Source: Haloplanus aerogenes
Lineage (GTDB): Archaea; Halobacteriota; Halobacteria; Halobacteriales; Haloferacaceae
Direction of reading: 5' to 3'
NCBI RefSeq assembly: GCF_003856835.1
Contig: NZ_CP034145.1
Span: forward strand, 2,914,001-2,978,000
DNA: 64,000 nt
The notes under the pieces were generated by a model. The model was not told the origin of the DNA and did not search any database. It saw nothing but the letters and a program-made list of their open reading frames with translations. The first letter of the stretch is position 1, and each line of letters begins with the position of its first letter. The position numbers and the translations under genes were made by a program. This document shows, piece after piece, positions 1-8,594 of the stretch.

Positions 1-1
1 G

Positions 2-1057
2 GAGTTCATGCACGAGGTGCTCGACCTCTGCATCGGCTGCAAGGGCTGTTCGAAGGACTGCCCGAGCGAGGTGGATCTCGCCAAGTTGAAAGCCGAAGTC
101 ACCCACGAACACCACCAGCGGCACGGGTCGTCGCTTCGGGACAAACTGTTCGCGAACATCGACGCGCTGAACGCGCTGGGGTCGGCGCTCGCGCCCGTCT
201 CGAACTGGGCGGCGAAGGTGCCCGGCGCTCGAGTGGTCATGGAGAAGACCGTCGGTATCGCGAAAGAGCGCTCGCTCCCCACCTTCCACCGCGAGTCGCT
301 GACCGAGTGGTTCGACGCCCGGGGCGGCGCGCAAGTGCGCGAATCGGAGGCCGCCCACCGCGTCCTCCTCTTTCCCGACGCCTACACCACTTACAACGCG
401 CCGGCGGCGGGCAAAGCCGCAGTCCGCGTGCTGGAGGCCGCGAACGTCCACGTCGCCATACCCGACGACGTGACCGGAAGCGGTCGTCCGCCATTCTCGA
501 AGGGCTTTCTCGACCGGGCCCGCGAACAGGCGCGAACGAACGTCGACGCCCTCGCGCCCCGCATCAGGGACGGCTGGGACGCGGTCGTCGTCGAACCCTC
601 CGACGCCGTGATGTTCCAGTCCGATTACCGCGACTTGCTCACCGGCGACGACGTGGACACGGTGGCCACCAACACCTACGGCGTCATGGAGTATCTCGAC
701 GCCTTCCGACTCGACGAGTCGCTCGCCCTCGATGCACCCGCCGAGTCGCTGACCTACCACGGCCACTGCCACCAGAAGGCGACCCAGAAAGACCACCACG
801 CCGTCGGCGTCCTCCGTCGGGCGGGCTACGCGGTCGACCCCCTCGATTCGGGCTGTTGTGGCATGGCCGGCTCCTTCGGCTACGAGGCCGAACACTACTC
901 GATGAGCAAGGCCATCGGAAAGATCCTCTTCGAGCAGGTGGACGACAGCGACGGTGACCGGGTCGTCGCCCCCGGCGCCTCCTGTCGCACCCAACTCGAA
1001 GATCACTACGACGAGAAACCCCCCACGCCCGTCGAGATGCTCGACCGGGCGCTCTAG
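2..1057 (+). CDS. FAD/Fe-S oxidoreductase, C-terminal part (GlpC/D-lactate dehydrogenase type)
   Basis: The reading frame is open to the left window edge, so only the last ~351 residues are present and the ATG at 8 is probably internal. The visible part has a ferredoxin-type cluster motif (CIGCKGCSKDCP) near its start and then two CCG-type cysteine motifs (YHGHCHQKAT and DSGCCGMAGSFG), as in GlpC/LutA-like subunits and in the tail of large fused FAD-linked dehydrogenases. In haloarchaea this arrangement is usually the C-terminal half of a ~1000-aa FAD-binding plus Fe-S protein that oxidises D-lactate or a related 2-hydroxyacid and passes electrons to the membrane. The substrate cannot be read from this fragment. 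The stop codon overlaps that of the convergent regulator. Confidence 0.85.
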   Translation, partial: EFMHEVLDLCIGCKGCSKDCPSEVDLAKLKAEVTHEHHQRHGSSLRDKLFANIDALNALGSALAPVSNWAAKVPGARVVMEKTVGIAKERSLPTFHRESLTEWFDARGGAQVRESEAAHRVLLFPDAYTTYNAPAAGKAAVRVLEAANVHVAIPDDVTGSGRPPFSKGFLDRAREQARTNVDALAPRIRDGWDAVVVEPSDAVMFQSDYRDLLTGDDVDTVATNTYGVMEYLDAFRLDESLALDAPAESLTYHGHCHQKATQKDHHAVGVLRRAGYAVDPLDSGCCGMAGSFGYEAEHYSMSKAIGKILFEQVDDSDGDRVVAPGASCRTQLEDHYDEKPPTPVEMLDRAL

Positions 1058-1815
1058 AGCGGCGTCGCCGACTGCCACAGCCGTTCGTGGAGGTCCCGCG
1101 CCCACCGCGTCGCCGCCGGATCGTCGGTGCCGACGAACCCGCGAGGTGTGCCGTCGAGATAGAGGACGAGCCCCACTTCGGGCCCGTCCGGCGTCTCCGC
1201 GAGGACGAGCGTCACGGGCTCGTCACGGTCGGTGCGTCGGATGTCGATGCGGCCGAGGTCGAGCGCTTCGCGCAAGTCGCCGGGACGGGTCGAGCGCTGT
1301 TGGTCGACGACCCGATCCGTGACGACGAACGTCCCGGTCATCCCGTCGAGTACCTGATTGTGGTAGACGCGGGCGTTCCGGGAGAGATGTCTGGCGGAGT
1401 AGACGGAGACGTGCGTGGCGTCCGCGACGAGGGCGGCCACGCACTCGACGGGTCGGTGCGGCGCGTGCGGGCGCGGCTCGACGACTCGCGCGTCGTCGAA
1501 GAGGGCGGGGTCGACGTCGATCCCGACTTCGATTCCGTCGAAAAGCGACGCGACGTCGGCGAAGCGACCGATCCGCTCGATCCGCCGGTCGTGTTCGTCG
1601 AGCGCCAGCCGACCCGGCACCGTCAGCTGGTAGCCGTCCGCCGTCGCGGCGACGAACCCGAGCATGGACAGGTCACGGAGCGACCGCTCGGCCGTCGACC
1701 GCGAGACGCCGATCCGTTCCGCCAGTTCCGCCTTCGAGGCCGACGCCACGGCCAGGGCACGAAGAGTCTCGGTGCGACGCTCGACGACCGCCGCGGGTGA
1801 ATCATCGCCTATCAT
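1054..1815 (-). CDS. winged-helix transcriptional regulator (haloarchaeal, TrmB/MarR-like HTH)
   Basis: 253 residues. The N-terminal ~65 residues form a helix-turn-helix (ASASKAELAERIGVSRSTAE, then a wing around GFVAATADGYQLT). The rest is the effector/dimer domain typical of the haloarchaeal 'predicted transcriptional regulator with HTH domain' family, with HVSVYSARHLSRNARVYH and a C-terminal LVLYLDGTPRGFVGTD segment. It is convergent with the oxidoreductase gene and overlaps its stop by 4 nt; whether it controls that gene is unknown. A TATA box lies 25 nt upstream of the ATG, so the transcript is probably leaderless. The ligand is not predictable. Confidence 0.8.
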   Translation of the reverse strand: MIGDDSPAAVVERRTETLRALAVASASKAELAERIGVSRSTAERSLRDLSMLGFVAATADGYQLTVPGRLALDEHDRRIERIGRFADVASLFDGIEVGIDVDPALFDDARVVEPRPHAPHRPVECVAALVADATHVSVYSARHLSRNARVYHNQVLDGMTGTFVVTDRVVDQQRSTRPGDLREALDLGRIDIRRTDRDEPVTLVLAETPDGPEVGLVLYLDGTPRGFVGTDDPAATRWARDLHERLWQSATPL

Positions 1816-1834
1816 CTGATAGATCTACAAAACG

Positions 1835-1846
1835 CTTATATATCAT
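1835..1846 (-). promoter_or_regulatory. TATA box of the HTH regulator
   Basis: Read on the minus strand this is an AT-rich GATATATAAG element centred about 25 nt upstream of the ATG at 1815, the position expected for a leaderless haloarchaeal promoter. The rest of the 1816-2037 gap shows no convincing gene. Confidence 0.6.
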
Positions 1847-2037
1847 TGGTCACTCGATGCGGTGTTTCGCGAGGGGTAACATGAAGATATCGACGAATGT
1901 GTTTAATAATGCCGGGGTGCCTCTGACACACGGGGTCGTGGCGGGTTGCCCGGCCCGCCGTTCGATCCGCTGCTCGACGCCCGGCGGATTCGCCCGGATC
2001 CGCCCCGCGTCGAGCGTCCCCGGTCGCCTACGTGCGA

Positions 2038-2457
2038 TCAGTTCTGGTGGACCGACGCGACGGTAGCGCGCAGGGTCTCGATATCCTCACCGACAGCGAG
2101 ATGCGAGCGGCAGCCACAGTCCGAAGCGCCGAACCCCTCGACCGGACCCCCGGGGAGGCGACGAGCGATGGCGCACTCGGCGTCGACACCGGGGGACGTG
2201 ACCACGTCGACCAGTTCGGTCGCGGAGTGGCCGGTGAGGTAGTCGACGTGCCAGTGGCGAACGTCGTGGTCGCCGCGTGCGACCCGTCGGTGCCGGTCGA
2301 CGCGGGCGAATCCGCCGCTCCCGAGGGCACTCCCCGTGTAGGCGTACGCGCCGCCGGGAAAGCGATGGGTTCCGAGTGCACCGACCGCGATGTCGACCGC
2401 TTGCGGAAGCGTGAGCAGCAGGGTGTACGTGCCGCCAGTGGTGCCGTCGGCGTCCAT
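2038..2457 (-). CDS. DUF123 GIY-YIG-like nuclease-family protein
   Basis: 139 residues from the ATG at 2457; an 18-residue upstream extension is possible but does not look like this family. It matches the DUF123 family, which is related to the GIY-YIG fold: a GTYTLLL strand (GIY-like) is followed by GGAYAYTGSALG (YIG-like), then HWHVDYL and a C-terminal GFGASDCGCRSHL motif with two cysteines. DUF123 proteins occur alone or next to endonuclease III-like and Uri domains. The activity here is inferred only from the family. It is divergent from the helicase gene, 85 bp apart. Confidence 0.8.
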   Translation of the reverse strand: MDADGTTGGTYTLLLTLPQAVDIAVGALGTHRFPGGAYAYTGSALGSGGFARVDRHRRVARGDHDVRHWHVDYLTGHSATELVDVVTSPGVDAECAIARRLPGGPVEGFGASDCGCRSHLAVGEDIETLRATVASVHQN

Positions 2458-2542
2458 AGTCGCGCGTGGCACGAGTGCGTCAAAACGGTGTCGTGACCGG
2501 GGCGACCGCAACCGGTATGCCCGCGCCGTCCGGAGCGGGGGT

Positions 2543-4846
2543 GTGGACGACGCCGTCGACCGACTTCGGGCGCGGGCGGACGAGGGACAACTCGCCGACT
2601 ACCGTCTCGTCCCCGGCCGCGAGCCGACGTACGCCGACTGCGACCTCGAACCGCGACTGGCGAGTGCGCTGGCGGATCGGGGCATCGACCGCCTCTACCG
2701 CCACCAGGTCGACGCCATCGAGGCCGTCCGGAACGGGAAGGACGTGGTACTCGCGACGCCGACGGCGAGCGGCAAGAGTCTCGCGTACACCGTCCCCGCG
2801 TTCGAACGGGCGATGGACCACGGCGGGCGAACGCTGTATCTCGGCCCGCAGAACGCCCTCATCGCGGATCAGGCCGAGAGCCTCGACTCCCTCGCCCGCG
2901 ACCTCGGGTTCGGGAGTCGCGTCTCGGTCGACACCTACACCGGTCGGCTCTCGCAGACCGAGAAACGCGACGTTCGGGACCGCCGGCCGACCGTCCTGCT
3001 CTCCAACCCGGACATGCTCCACTACGGCCTCTTGCCCCACGGCCACCGCCTCTGGGAGTGGCTCTTCTCCTCGCTCGACCTCGTCGTCGTCGACGAGGTT
3101 CACGACTACCGCGGCGTCTTCGGCAGTCACGTCGCCCTCGTCTTCCGCCGGCTGGCCCGCCTCTGTGAGCGTTTCGGGAGCGACCCGCAGTTTCTCTGCT
3201 GTTCGGCCACCATCGGCAACCCGGTCGAACACGCCGCACGCCTGACCGGGCGTCCGGAGTCGGGATTCACGCTCGTCGACGACGATACGAGCGGTCGGGG
3301 ACCGCGTCACTGGGTGCTGTTGAACCCACCCGAGTACGAGGGCGACGAGGGATCGGGTCGCCGCCGGTCGAGTCACGTCGAGACGAAACGACTGTTCGCG
3401 GACCTCGTGAGCGCGGGCCACCAGACGCTCGCGTTCACCCGTGCGCGCCAGACCGCCGAACGCTACGCGACCGAGAGCGCGGACGCGTTGCGCGACCGGG
3501 GCGAACGAAGTCTCGCCTCGCGAATCGAGGCGTATCAGGCCTCGCTCCGCGACGACCGCCGGCGCGACATCGAGGACGGCCTTCATAACGGCCGGGTACG
3601 GGGCGTCTGGAGTACGAGCGCGCTCGAACTCGGCGTCGACGTGGGAGGACTGGATGCCGTCCTCCTCGACGGCTACCCGGGCACCCGGATGTCGACCTTC
3701 CAGCGCGCGGGGCGGGCGGGACGCGGGTCGGACCCGGCGCTCGTCGCCCTCGTCGCCGGCGAGGACCAGTTGGACCAGTACCTGATGGCGAACCCCGACG
3801 ACCTCTTTGCCGGCGACCCGGAGCAGGCGACCGTCGACCCGGAGAACGACCACCTCCGGCCCGCCCACGTCGCGTCGGCGGCCGTGGAGAACTGGCTGTC
3901 GCAGGCGGACGAGAAACACTTCGGCGAGGGCTTTGCCACCATCGTCCGGGAACTGGAGGCCGAGGGGCGACTGGAGCGCCGGGAGACGAGCGAGGGCGTC
4001 CGCTGGACCCACGCCGGGGATCGGAGCCCGCAACACGAGACGAGCCTCCGGACCGTCGACGACCGCGAGGTGGATCTACTGGCCGACGGCGACGTGATCG
4101 CTACGCTCGGCTTCGGCGACGCCCTGCGGGACGCCCACCCCGGCGCCATCTACCACCATCAGGGGCAGTCCTACGAGGTGACGGATCTGGATCTGGATCG
4201 AGACGTGGCTACCCTGCAGTCGACGTGGGCGGATTACTACACGCGCGTCCTGACGGAGAAGTCGATCACGGTGGATCGGGACCGGGAGGCGACCGCCCTG
4301 TCGGCCCGCCCCGACACCGAGGTCCGCCTCGCGGACGTGACCGTCACCGAACGGGTGACGGGGTTCGAACGCCGGGACGCGAAACGGGGCGAGACGCTGG
4401 GTCGGGAGATGGTGGCGCTGCCGGAGACGACGCTGTCGACGACGGCGCTGTATTTCACCGTCCCCGGCGACGTGGAAACCGAGATGCGCGTCATCGGCGA
4501 CTTCGACGGGGGCATCCACGCCGCCGAACACGGCCTCATCTCGCTGTTCCCGCTCGAACTCCTCTGTGACCGGGCGGACGTGGGGGGCCTCTCGACGCCG
4601 TATCACGCCCACACCGGCGCGAGCACCATCTTCGTCTACGACGGCTACCCCGGCGGCGTCGGCCTCGCCCGTGGCGGCTACGAGCGAATCGAACCGCTCC
4701 TCGCCCGCACGGGGCGCATGATCGACGCCTGCGGGTGCGCGGACGGCTGTCCGGCCTGCGTCCAGTCGCCCCACTGTGGGAACGCGAACGACCCGCTGGC
4801 GCCGGAGCCGGCGGTCCACCTGCTGGCGTCGCTGACGGGGGACTAG
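2543..4846 (+). CDS. DEAD/DEAH-box helicase with DUF1998 domain (MrfA/YprA type)
   Basis: 767 residues when started at the GTG at 2543; the frame is open further upstream but that part overlaps the divergent gene and has no family similarity. Motifs in order: Walker A TPTASGKS, DEVH box (VVVDEVHDYRG), motif III CSATIGNP, motif VI QRAGRAGRG, then a long C-terminal region with the four-cysteine DUF1998 signature (CGCADGCPACVQSPHCGN). This layout matches Bacillus MrfA (YprA), a 3'-5' helicase that removes mitomycin-type lesions and interstrand crosslinks, and related eukaryotic Hrq1. A role in DNA repair is likely by family. It is convergent with ppk and overlaps it by 4 nt. Confidence 0.9.
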   Translation: MDDAVDRLRARADEGQLADYRLVPGREPTYADCDLEPRLASALADRGIDRLYRHQVDAIEAVRNGKDVVLATPTASGKSLAYTVPAFERAMDHGGRTLYLGPQNALIADQAESLDSLARDLGFGSRVSVDTYTGRLSQTEKRDVRDRRPTVLLSNPDMLHYGLLPHGHRLWEWLFSSLDLVVVDEVHDYRGVFGSHVALVFRRLARLCERFGSDPQFLCCSATIGNPVEHAARLTGRPESGFTLVDDDTSGRGPRHWVLLNPPEYEGDEGSGRRRSSHVETKRLFADLVSAGHQTLAFTRARQTAERYATESADALRDRGERSLASRIEAYQASLRDDRRRDIEDGLHNGRVRGVWSTSALELGVDVGGLDAVLLDGYPGTRMSTFQRAGRAGRGSDPALVALVAGEDQLDQYLMANPDDLFAGDPEQATVDPENDHLRPAHVASAAVENWLSQADEKHFGEGFATIVRELEAEGRLERRETSEGVRWTHAGDRSPQHETSLRTVDDREVDLLADGDVIATLGFGDALRDAHPGAIYHHQGQSYEVTDLDLDRDVATLQSTWADYYTRVLTEKSITVDRDREATALSARPDTEVRLADVTVTERVTGFERRDAKRGETLGREMVALPETTLSTTALYFTVPGDVETEMRVIGDFDGGIHAAEHGLISLFPLELLCDRADVGGLSTPYHAHTGASTIFVYDGYPGGVGLARGGYERIEPLLARTGRMIDACGCADGCPACVQSPHCGNANDPLAPEPAVHLLASLTGD

Positions 4847-7116
4847 TCCCCGTCGTCGTCGGCCTCGTCGCCCGTCACCAGCAAGTCGCCGGGACTGGCC
4901 GGGTGATCGGTGTCGAGGCCGTGGTCGTCGTCGCACTCGTGGGCGGCCCGCGCGGCGTCCATCAGAATCTCCTGCGTGCTCCAGACGGGGTCGTCGCCGG
5001 GCGTCCGCTGTTCGTACTCGCCGTCGGCGTCCATCTCCCACCCGGTGCGGTTGTCGTGGAGCATCACCTCCAGCACGAACCGGAGTTGTTCGCGGATGTC
5101 GGGGTCGGTGACGGGCGCGACGGCCTCGACGCGGTAATCGAGGTTTCGCGTCATCCAGTCGGCGGAGCCGACGAAATACTGGGGATTCGGCTCGTCGGCG
5201 GCCGCCGGATCGTCGGGGCCTGCGCCGTTCTCGAAGTAGTAGATCCGCGAGTGTTCGAGGAAGCGCCCGACGACCGAGCGGACGGAGACGGTGTCGCTGA
5301 CGCCCTCGATACCGGGACGCAGGCGGCAGATGTCGCGGACGATCAGATCGATGTCGACGCCGGCCATCGACGCCCGGTAGAGTTCTGCCACGATGTCGGG
5401 GTCTTCGAGGGCGTTCATCTTGGCGACGACGCGGGCCGGGCGGCCGGCGCGGGCGTACCGGGCCTCCCGGCGGATCAACTCGGTGAAGTGCTCGCGCATC
5501 GTGACCGGCGCGACGAGCAGTTTGCGGAACGACTCGTCCAGCGACGGCCCAGTGAAGAAGTTGAACACCGTGGCGAGGTCCTGTCCGATGTCGCGGTCCG
5601 CGGTGAGAAGCCCGAGATCGACGTAGCCTTTCGCCGTCTCGGAGTGGTAGTTCCCCGTAGCGACGTGGGAGTAGAGTTTGACGCCGTCCGCCTCCTCGCG
5701 GACGACCAGCGCGGTCTTGGTGTGGGTCTTCAATCCCACCGTCCCGTAGGCGACGTGAATGCCGTTCTCCTCCAACTTGCGCACCCACTGGAGGTTGTTC
5801 TGCTCGTCGAAGCGCGCCTTGAGTTCGACCATCACCGCCACCTGTTTGCCGTTGTCGGCAGCGTCGATGAGGCGCTGGATCACCTGCGAGTCGCTCGCCG
5901 TGCGGTAGATGGCGGCCTTGATCGCTAGCACGTCGGGGTCGTTGGCGGCGGCGTCGAGGAAACGCTGGACGGTCCCGTCGAAGGAGTGATACGGGTGATG
6001 GAGGAGCACGTCGTCGCGAGCGATCTCGTCGAAGAGGTCGGCACCGTGCATCGTCGCATCGGCGGTCGGCCCCTCGGAGAACCGGGGGTGCGGGAGCGGC
6101 GACCACGGCCGCCGTTTCAGGTCCGGGCGCTCCAGTTCGGTCAGCGTCGTGAAATCGCGGTAGTCGAGCGGGCCGTCGCGGTAGAACACCTCCGCCGGGT
6201 CGAGATCGAGTTGCTCCTGCAGGAGGGTGACCATCGCCTCCGGGGCGTCCGCACTGATCTCCAGTCGGACCGCGGTGGCGAAGCGCCGCTGTTCGATCAC
6301 CTCCTCGATGGCCTCGATGAGATCCTCCGCGACCTCCTGATCGTGACGGACCTCCGCGTTGCGCGTGATGCGGAACAGGGCCGTATCGAGCACCTCGACG
6401 TTCGGCATCAGCAGGTCGAGATGCGCCTCGATGAGATTCTCTAGCAAGACGTACCGCGATCCTTCCTCGACGGGGACGAGTCGGGGGCGGTTCTGCGGCA
6501 CTTTGATCCGGGTGAAGATGGGCCCCTCGTCCTCGTCACCCTCGTGACGGACGAACGCGCCGAGCGAGAGGCTGAGGTTGGAGATGAAGGGGAAGGGGTG
6601 AGCGGGATCGAACGCAAGCGGCGTCAGCGTCGGGAGGACCGACTCCTCGAAGTACGCCCGCATCCGGTCGCGCTCGTCGGTGGTCAGATCGTCGTAGTCG
6701 AGGATCTCGATCCCCGCCTCGGCGAGCGCCGGGCGGACGACCTCGCGGTAACACTCGGTCTGCCGGTCGAACATCGGGGCGGTCGTCTCCAGAATCTCCG
6801 CCCACTGCTCGCGGGGGGTCCGCCCGTCGACGGTGGAGTCGGTGACGCCCGCGTCGATCTGCTGTTTCAGGCCGCCCACCCGCTTCATGAAGAACTCGTC
6901 GAGGTTGCGGGTGAAGATGCCGAGAAACCGCACCCGCTCCAGCAGGGGTGTGCGGTCGTCGAGCGCCTCGTGGAGGACGCGTCGCTGGAACGCCAAGTGA
7001 CTCAACTCCCGGTTCAGGTAGAACTGCGGGTCGTCGAGGTCGGGCGTGGCCGACGCCGACGCTGTCTCGTCATCGGACTCGTCGTGCGTGCCGGCTGGAT
7101 CGTCTGGATCGGACAT
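4843..7116 (-). CDS. ppk: polyphosphate kinase 1
   Basis: 757 residues from the ATG at 7116; a longer start at 7185 would add 23 residues with no family similarity. The protein transfers the gamma-phosphate of ATP to polyphosphate. N domain: FYLNRELSHLAFQRRVLHEA. Catalytic motifs: VGLKTHTKTALV, which contains the histidine that is autophosphorylated, SHVATGNYH, and SADWMTRNLDYRVEAVAPV. A short acidic leader (SDPDDPAGTHDESDDE) and tail (GDEADDDGD) are haloarchaeal additions. The gene is divergent from the iron-box-controlled gene at 7281. The gap of 164 bp must hold both promoters. Confidence 0.95.
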   Translation of the reverse strand: MSDPDDPAGTHDESDDETASASATPDLDDPQFYLNRELSHLAFQRRVLHEALDDRTPLLERVRFLGIFTRNLDEFFMKRVGGLKQQIDAGVTDSTVDGRTPREQWAEILETTAPMFDRQTECYREVVRPALAEAGIEILDYDDLTTDERDRMRAYFEESVLPTLTPLAFDPAHPFPFISNLSLSLGAFVRHEGDEDEGPIFTRIKVPQNRPRLVPVEEGSRYVLLENLIEAHLDLLMPNVEVLDTALFRITRNAEVRHDQEVAEDLIEAIEEVIEQRRFATAVRLEISADAPEAMVTLLQEQLDLDPAEVFYRDGPLDYRDFTTLTELERPDLKRRPWSPLPHPRFSEGPTADATMHGADLFDEIARDDVLLHHPYHSFDGTVQRFLDAAANDPDVLAIKAAIYRTASDSQVIQRLIDAADNGKQVAVMVELKARFDEQNNLQWVRKLEENGIHVAYGTVGLKTHTKTALVVREEADGVKLYSHVATGNYHSETAKGYVDLGLLTADRDIGQDLATVFNFFTGPSLDESFRKLLVAPVTMREHFTELIRREARYARAGRPARVVAKMNALEDPDIVAELYRASMAGVDIDLIVRDICRLRPGIEGVSDTVSVRSVVGRFLEHSRIYYFENGAGPDDPAAADEPNPQYFVGSADWMTRNLDYRVEAVAPVTDPDIREQLRFVLEVMLHDNRTGWEMDADGEYEQRTPGDDPVWSTQEILMDAARAAHECDDDHGLDTDHPASPGDLLVTGDEADDDGD

Positions 7117-7220
7117 GACTGAACGTTGCCGCGGGAGGGACGCCGCAGTCGGTGAATCACCGTACTGGAGGGAGAGCCCACACAAAGCCGTTGGTATGAT
7201 TCCTACGAACGGCTATCGAG

Positions 7221-7230
7221 GAATATATAT
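7221..7230 (+). promoter_or_regulatory. TATA-like element upstream of the 7281 gene
   Basis: GAATATATAT is about 55 nt upstream of the ATG, which would put transcription start near 7250-7255, at the edge of the palindromic operator. Confidence 0.45.
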
Positions 7231-7253
7231 CGCCGTCGCGGAGCGACAGGTAT

Positions 7254-7269
7254 TTTAGGCGGGCCTAAA
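7254..7269. promoter_or_regulatory. DtxR-like iron operator, copy 1 (TTTAGG-N4-CCTAAA)
   Basis: A perfect 6+6 inverted repeat TTTAGG-CGGG-CCTAAA, 11 bp upstream of the ATG at 7281. The same palindrome with the same spacer length stands before the Fe(III) transporter at 8573-8588. The form resembles operators of DtxR-family metal regulators, which haloarchaea use for iron control (Idr/SirR). Regulator identity is inferred. Confidence 0.7.
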
Positions 7270-7280
7270 GAGTGGCGGCC

Positions 7281-8432
7281 ATGAGTGCAGACGTCTGCGT
7301 GATCGTGCCGACGATCAGGGAGTACGAGTGCGTGCGGTCGTACGTCGCCAACGCCGAGCGCCACGGCTTCGACACCGACCGACTGGAGTTCGTCCTCGTG
7401 ACCGAGGATCACTGTCCGACCGAGGAGATGGACGCGATGCTCGACGACTTGGGCGTCGCGGGCGAGGTGTTCGACGGCAGCCGACGCGAAGCGTGGCTGG
7501 CCGACCGTGGCGTCGGCGAGTACGACCACCTGATCCCGGCGCGAAGTCACGCGCAGACGAGTTTCGGCCTGCTCTACCTGTGGGCGCACGACCACCCCTA
7601 CGGCGTGTTTATCGACGACGACACCCGCCCCCACGACGACGTGGATTTCTTCGGCACGCATCTCCGCAACCTGACCGAGACACGGACCGTCGAGTCGGTG
7701 CGGTCGGACGAGAACTGGGTGAACGTCCTCTATCACGCCGCCGACGAACACGGCCTCTACCCCCGCGGCTATCCGTACGCGGCGATGAACGAGACGGTCG
7801 AAACCGGGGAGCGCGAGGTGTCGGACGTGATCGCCTCGCAGGGCCTCTGGACGAACGTGCCGGACCTCGACGCGGTGCGTATCCTGATGGACGGCGACCT
7901 GCAGGGACAGGCCGAGACGCGCCTCACCGCCGACGACTTCGGCCCCGACTTCGTCGTGGAACCCGGCCAGTATCTCACCGTCTGTTCCATGAATCTCGGG
8001 TTCCGCCGGGAGGTCGTCCCCGCCTTCTACCAGCTTCCCATGGACGACAACGAGTGGTCGGTCGGCCGGTTCGACGACATCTGGAGCGGCGTCTTCCTCA
8101 AGCGCGCAGCGGACGTACTGGGCAAGGACATCGTGACGGGCGACCCACTCTGCCGGCACGACAAGGCCCCACGGTCGACGTTCGACGACCTGCACAACGA
8201 AGTGGCAGGGCTGGAACTGAACGAACACCTCTGGAAACTGATCGACGACGCGGGCAGCGACGCCGAGACGTACGCCGGCGTCTTCGCGGCGATGGCCGAC
8301 GCCCTCGTCGACGCCGAGGCCGACTACCGCAACGGCGACTTCCTCGCCTACGTCGGCGAACACATGCACGACTGGCTGGACTGTCTCGACGAACTCCAGC
8401 CGGTCGAGCGCGCGGTTCCGGCCGACGACTGA
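7281..8432 (+). CDS. reversibly-glycosylated-polypeptide-like glycosyltransferase
   Basis: 383 residues from the ATG at 7281 (a GTG at 7272 would add three). The protein looks like the family labelled alpha-1,4-glucan-protein synthase or reversibly glycosylated polypeptide: an N-terminal Rossmann strand (DVCVIVPTIREYECV), a DDD metal/nucleotide motif (YGVFIDDDTRPHDD) near residue 110, and a later DDIWSGVFLKR segment. These are nucleotide-sugar binding proteins of the GT-A fold; the sugar and acceptor are unknown. The palindrome just upstream is shared with the iron ABC operon that follows, so expression is probably iron-linked, which is unexpected for a glycosyltransferase. It may modify a surface component in iron limitation; that is speculation. 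Confidence 0.75.
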   Translation: MSADVCVIVPTIREYECVRSYVANAERHGFDTDRLEFVLVTEDHCPTEEMDAMLDDLGVAGEVFDGSRREAWLADRGVGEYDHLIPARSHAQTSFGLLYLWAHDHPYGVFIDDDTRPHDDVDFFGTHLRNLTETRTVESVRSDENWVNVLYHAADEHGLYPRGYPYAAMNETVETGEREVSDVIASQGLWTNVPDLDAVRILMDGDLQGQAETRLTADDFGPDFVVEPGQYLTVCSMNLGFRREVVPAFYQLPMDDNEWSVGRFDDIWSGVFLKRAADVLGKDIVTGDPLCRHDKAPRSTFDDLHNEVAGLELNEHLWKLIDDAGSDAETYAGVFAAMADALVDAEADYRNGDFLAYVGEHMHDWLDCLDELQPVERAVPADD

Positions 8433-8560
8433 GACGACCCGTCGAACTGGATTCCAGCTGTCGTGGTGATAGATTTTCGCCGGACGTAACGGCGAACGCC
8501 TCCGGCGACTTCCGATACACCCCGTGGGAGCGACTGCCACGCCGAGCCGGGGGAATCGGC

Positions 8561-8570
8561 AAGTATAAGT
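8561..8570 (+). promoter_or_regulatory. TATA-like element of the iron transporter operon
   Basis: AAGTATAAGT is about 28 nt upstream of the ATG at 8595, so the mRNA should start at or close to the start codon and the operator at 8573-8588 would lie between TATA and start, well placed for repression. Confidence 0.55.
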
Positions 8571-8572
8571 GT

Positions 8573-8588
8573 TTTAGGGCCACCTAAA
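8573..8588. promoter_or_regulatory. DtxR-like iron operator, copy 2 (TTTAGG-N4-CCTAAA)
   Basis: Perfect inverted repeat TTTAGG-GCCA-CCTAAA ending 6 bp before the start codon of the Fe(III)-binding protein. Same arms and spacing as copy 1 at 7254-7269. Confidence 0.8.
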
Positions 8589-8594
8589 TCAACC

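Noticed and set aside
1797-2242. short plus-strand frames in the gap after the HTH gene
   Set aside because: No promoter/ribosome-site support, no domain or cysteine pattern; codon use unlike neighbours.
4076-6106. 676-codon minus-strand frame overlapping the helicase end and ppk
   Set aside because: Arg/Pro-rich translation in a shifted frame of ppk; typical shadow frame of GC-rich DNA.
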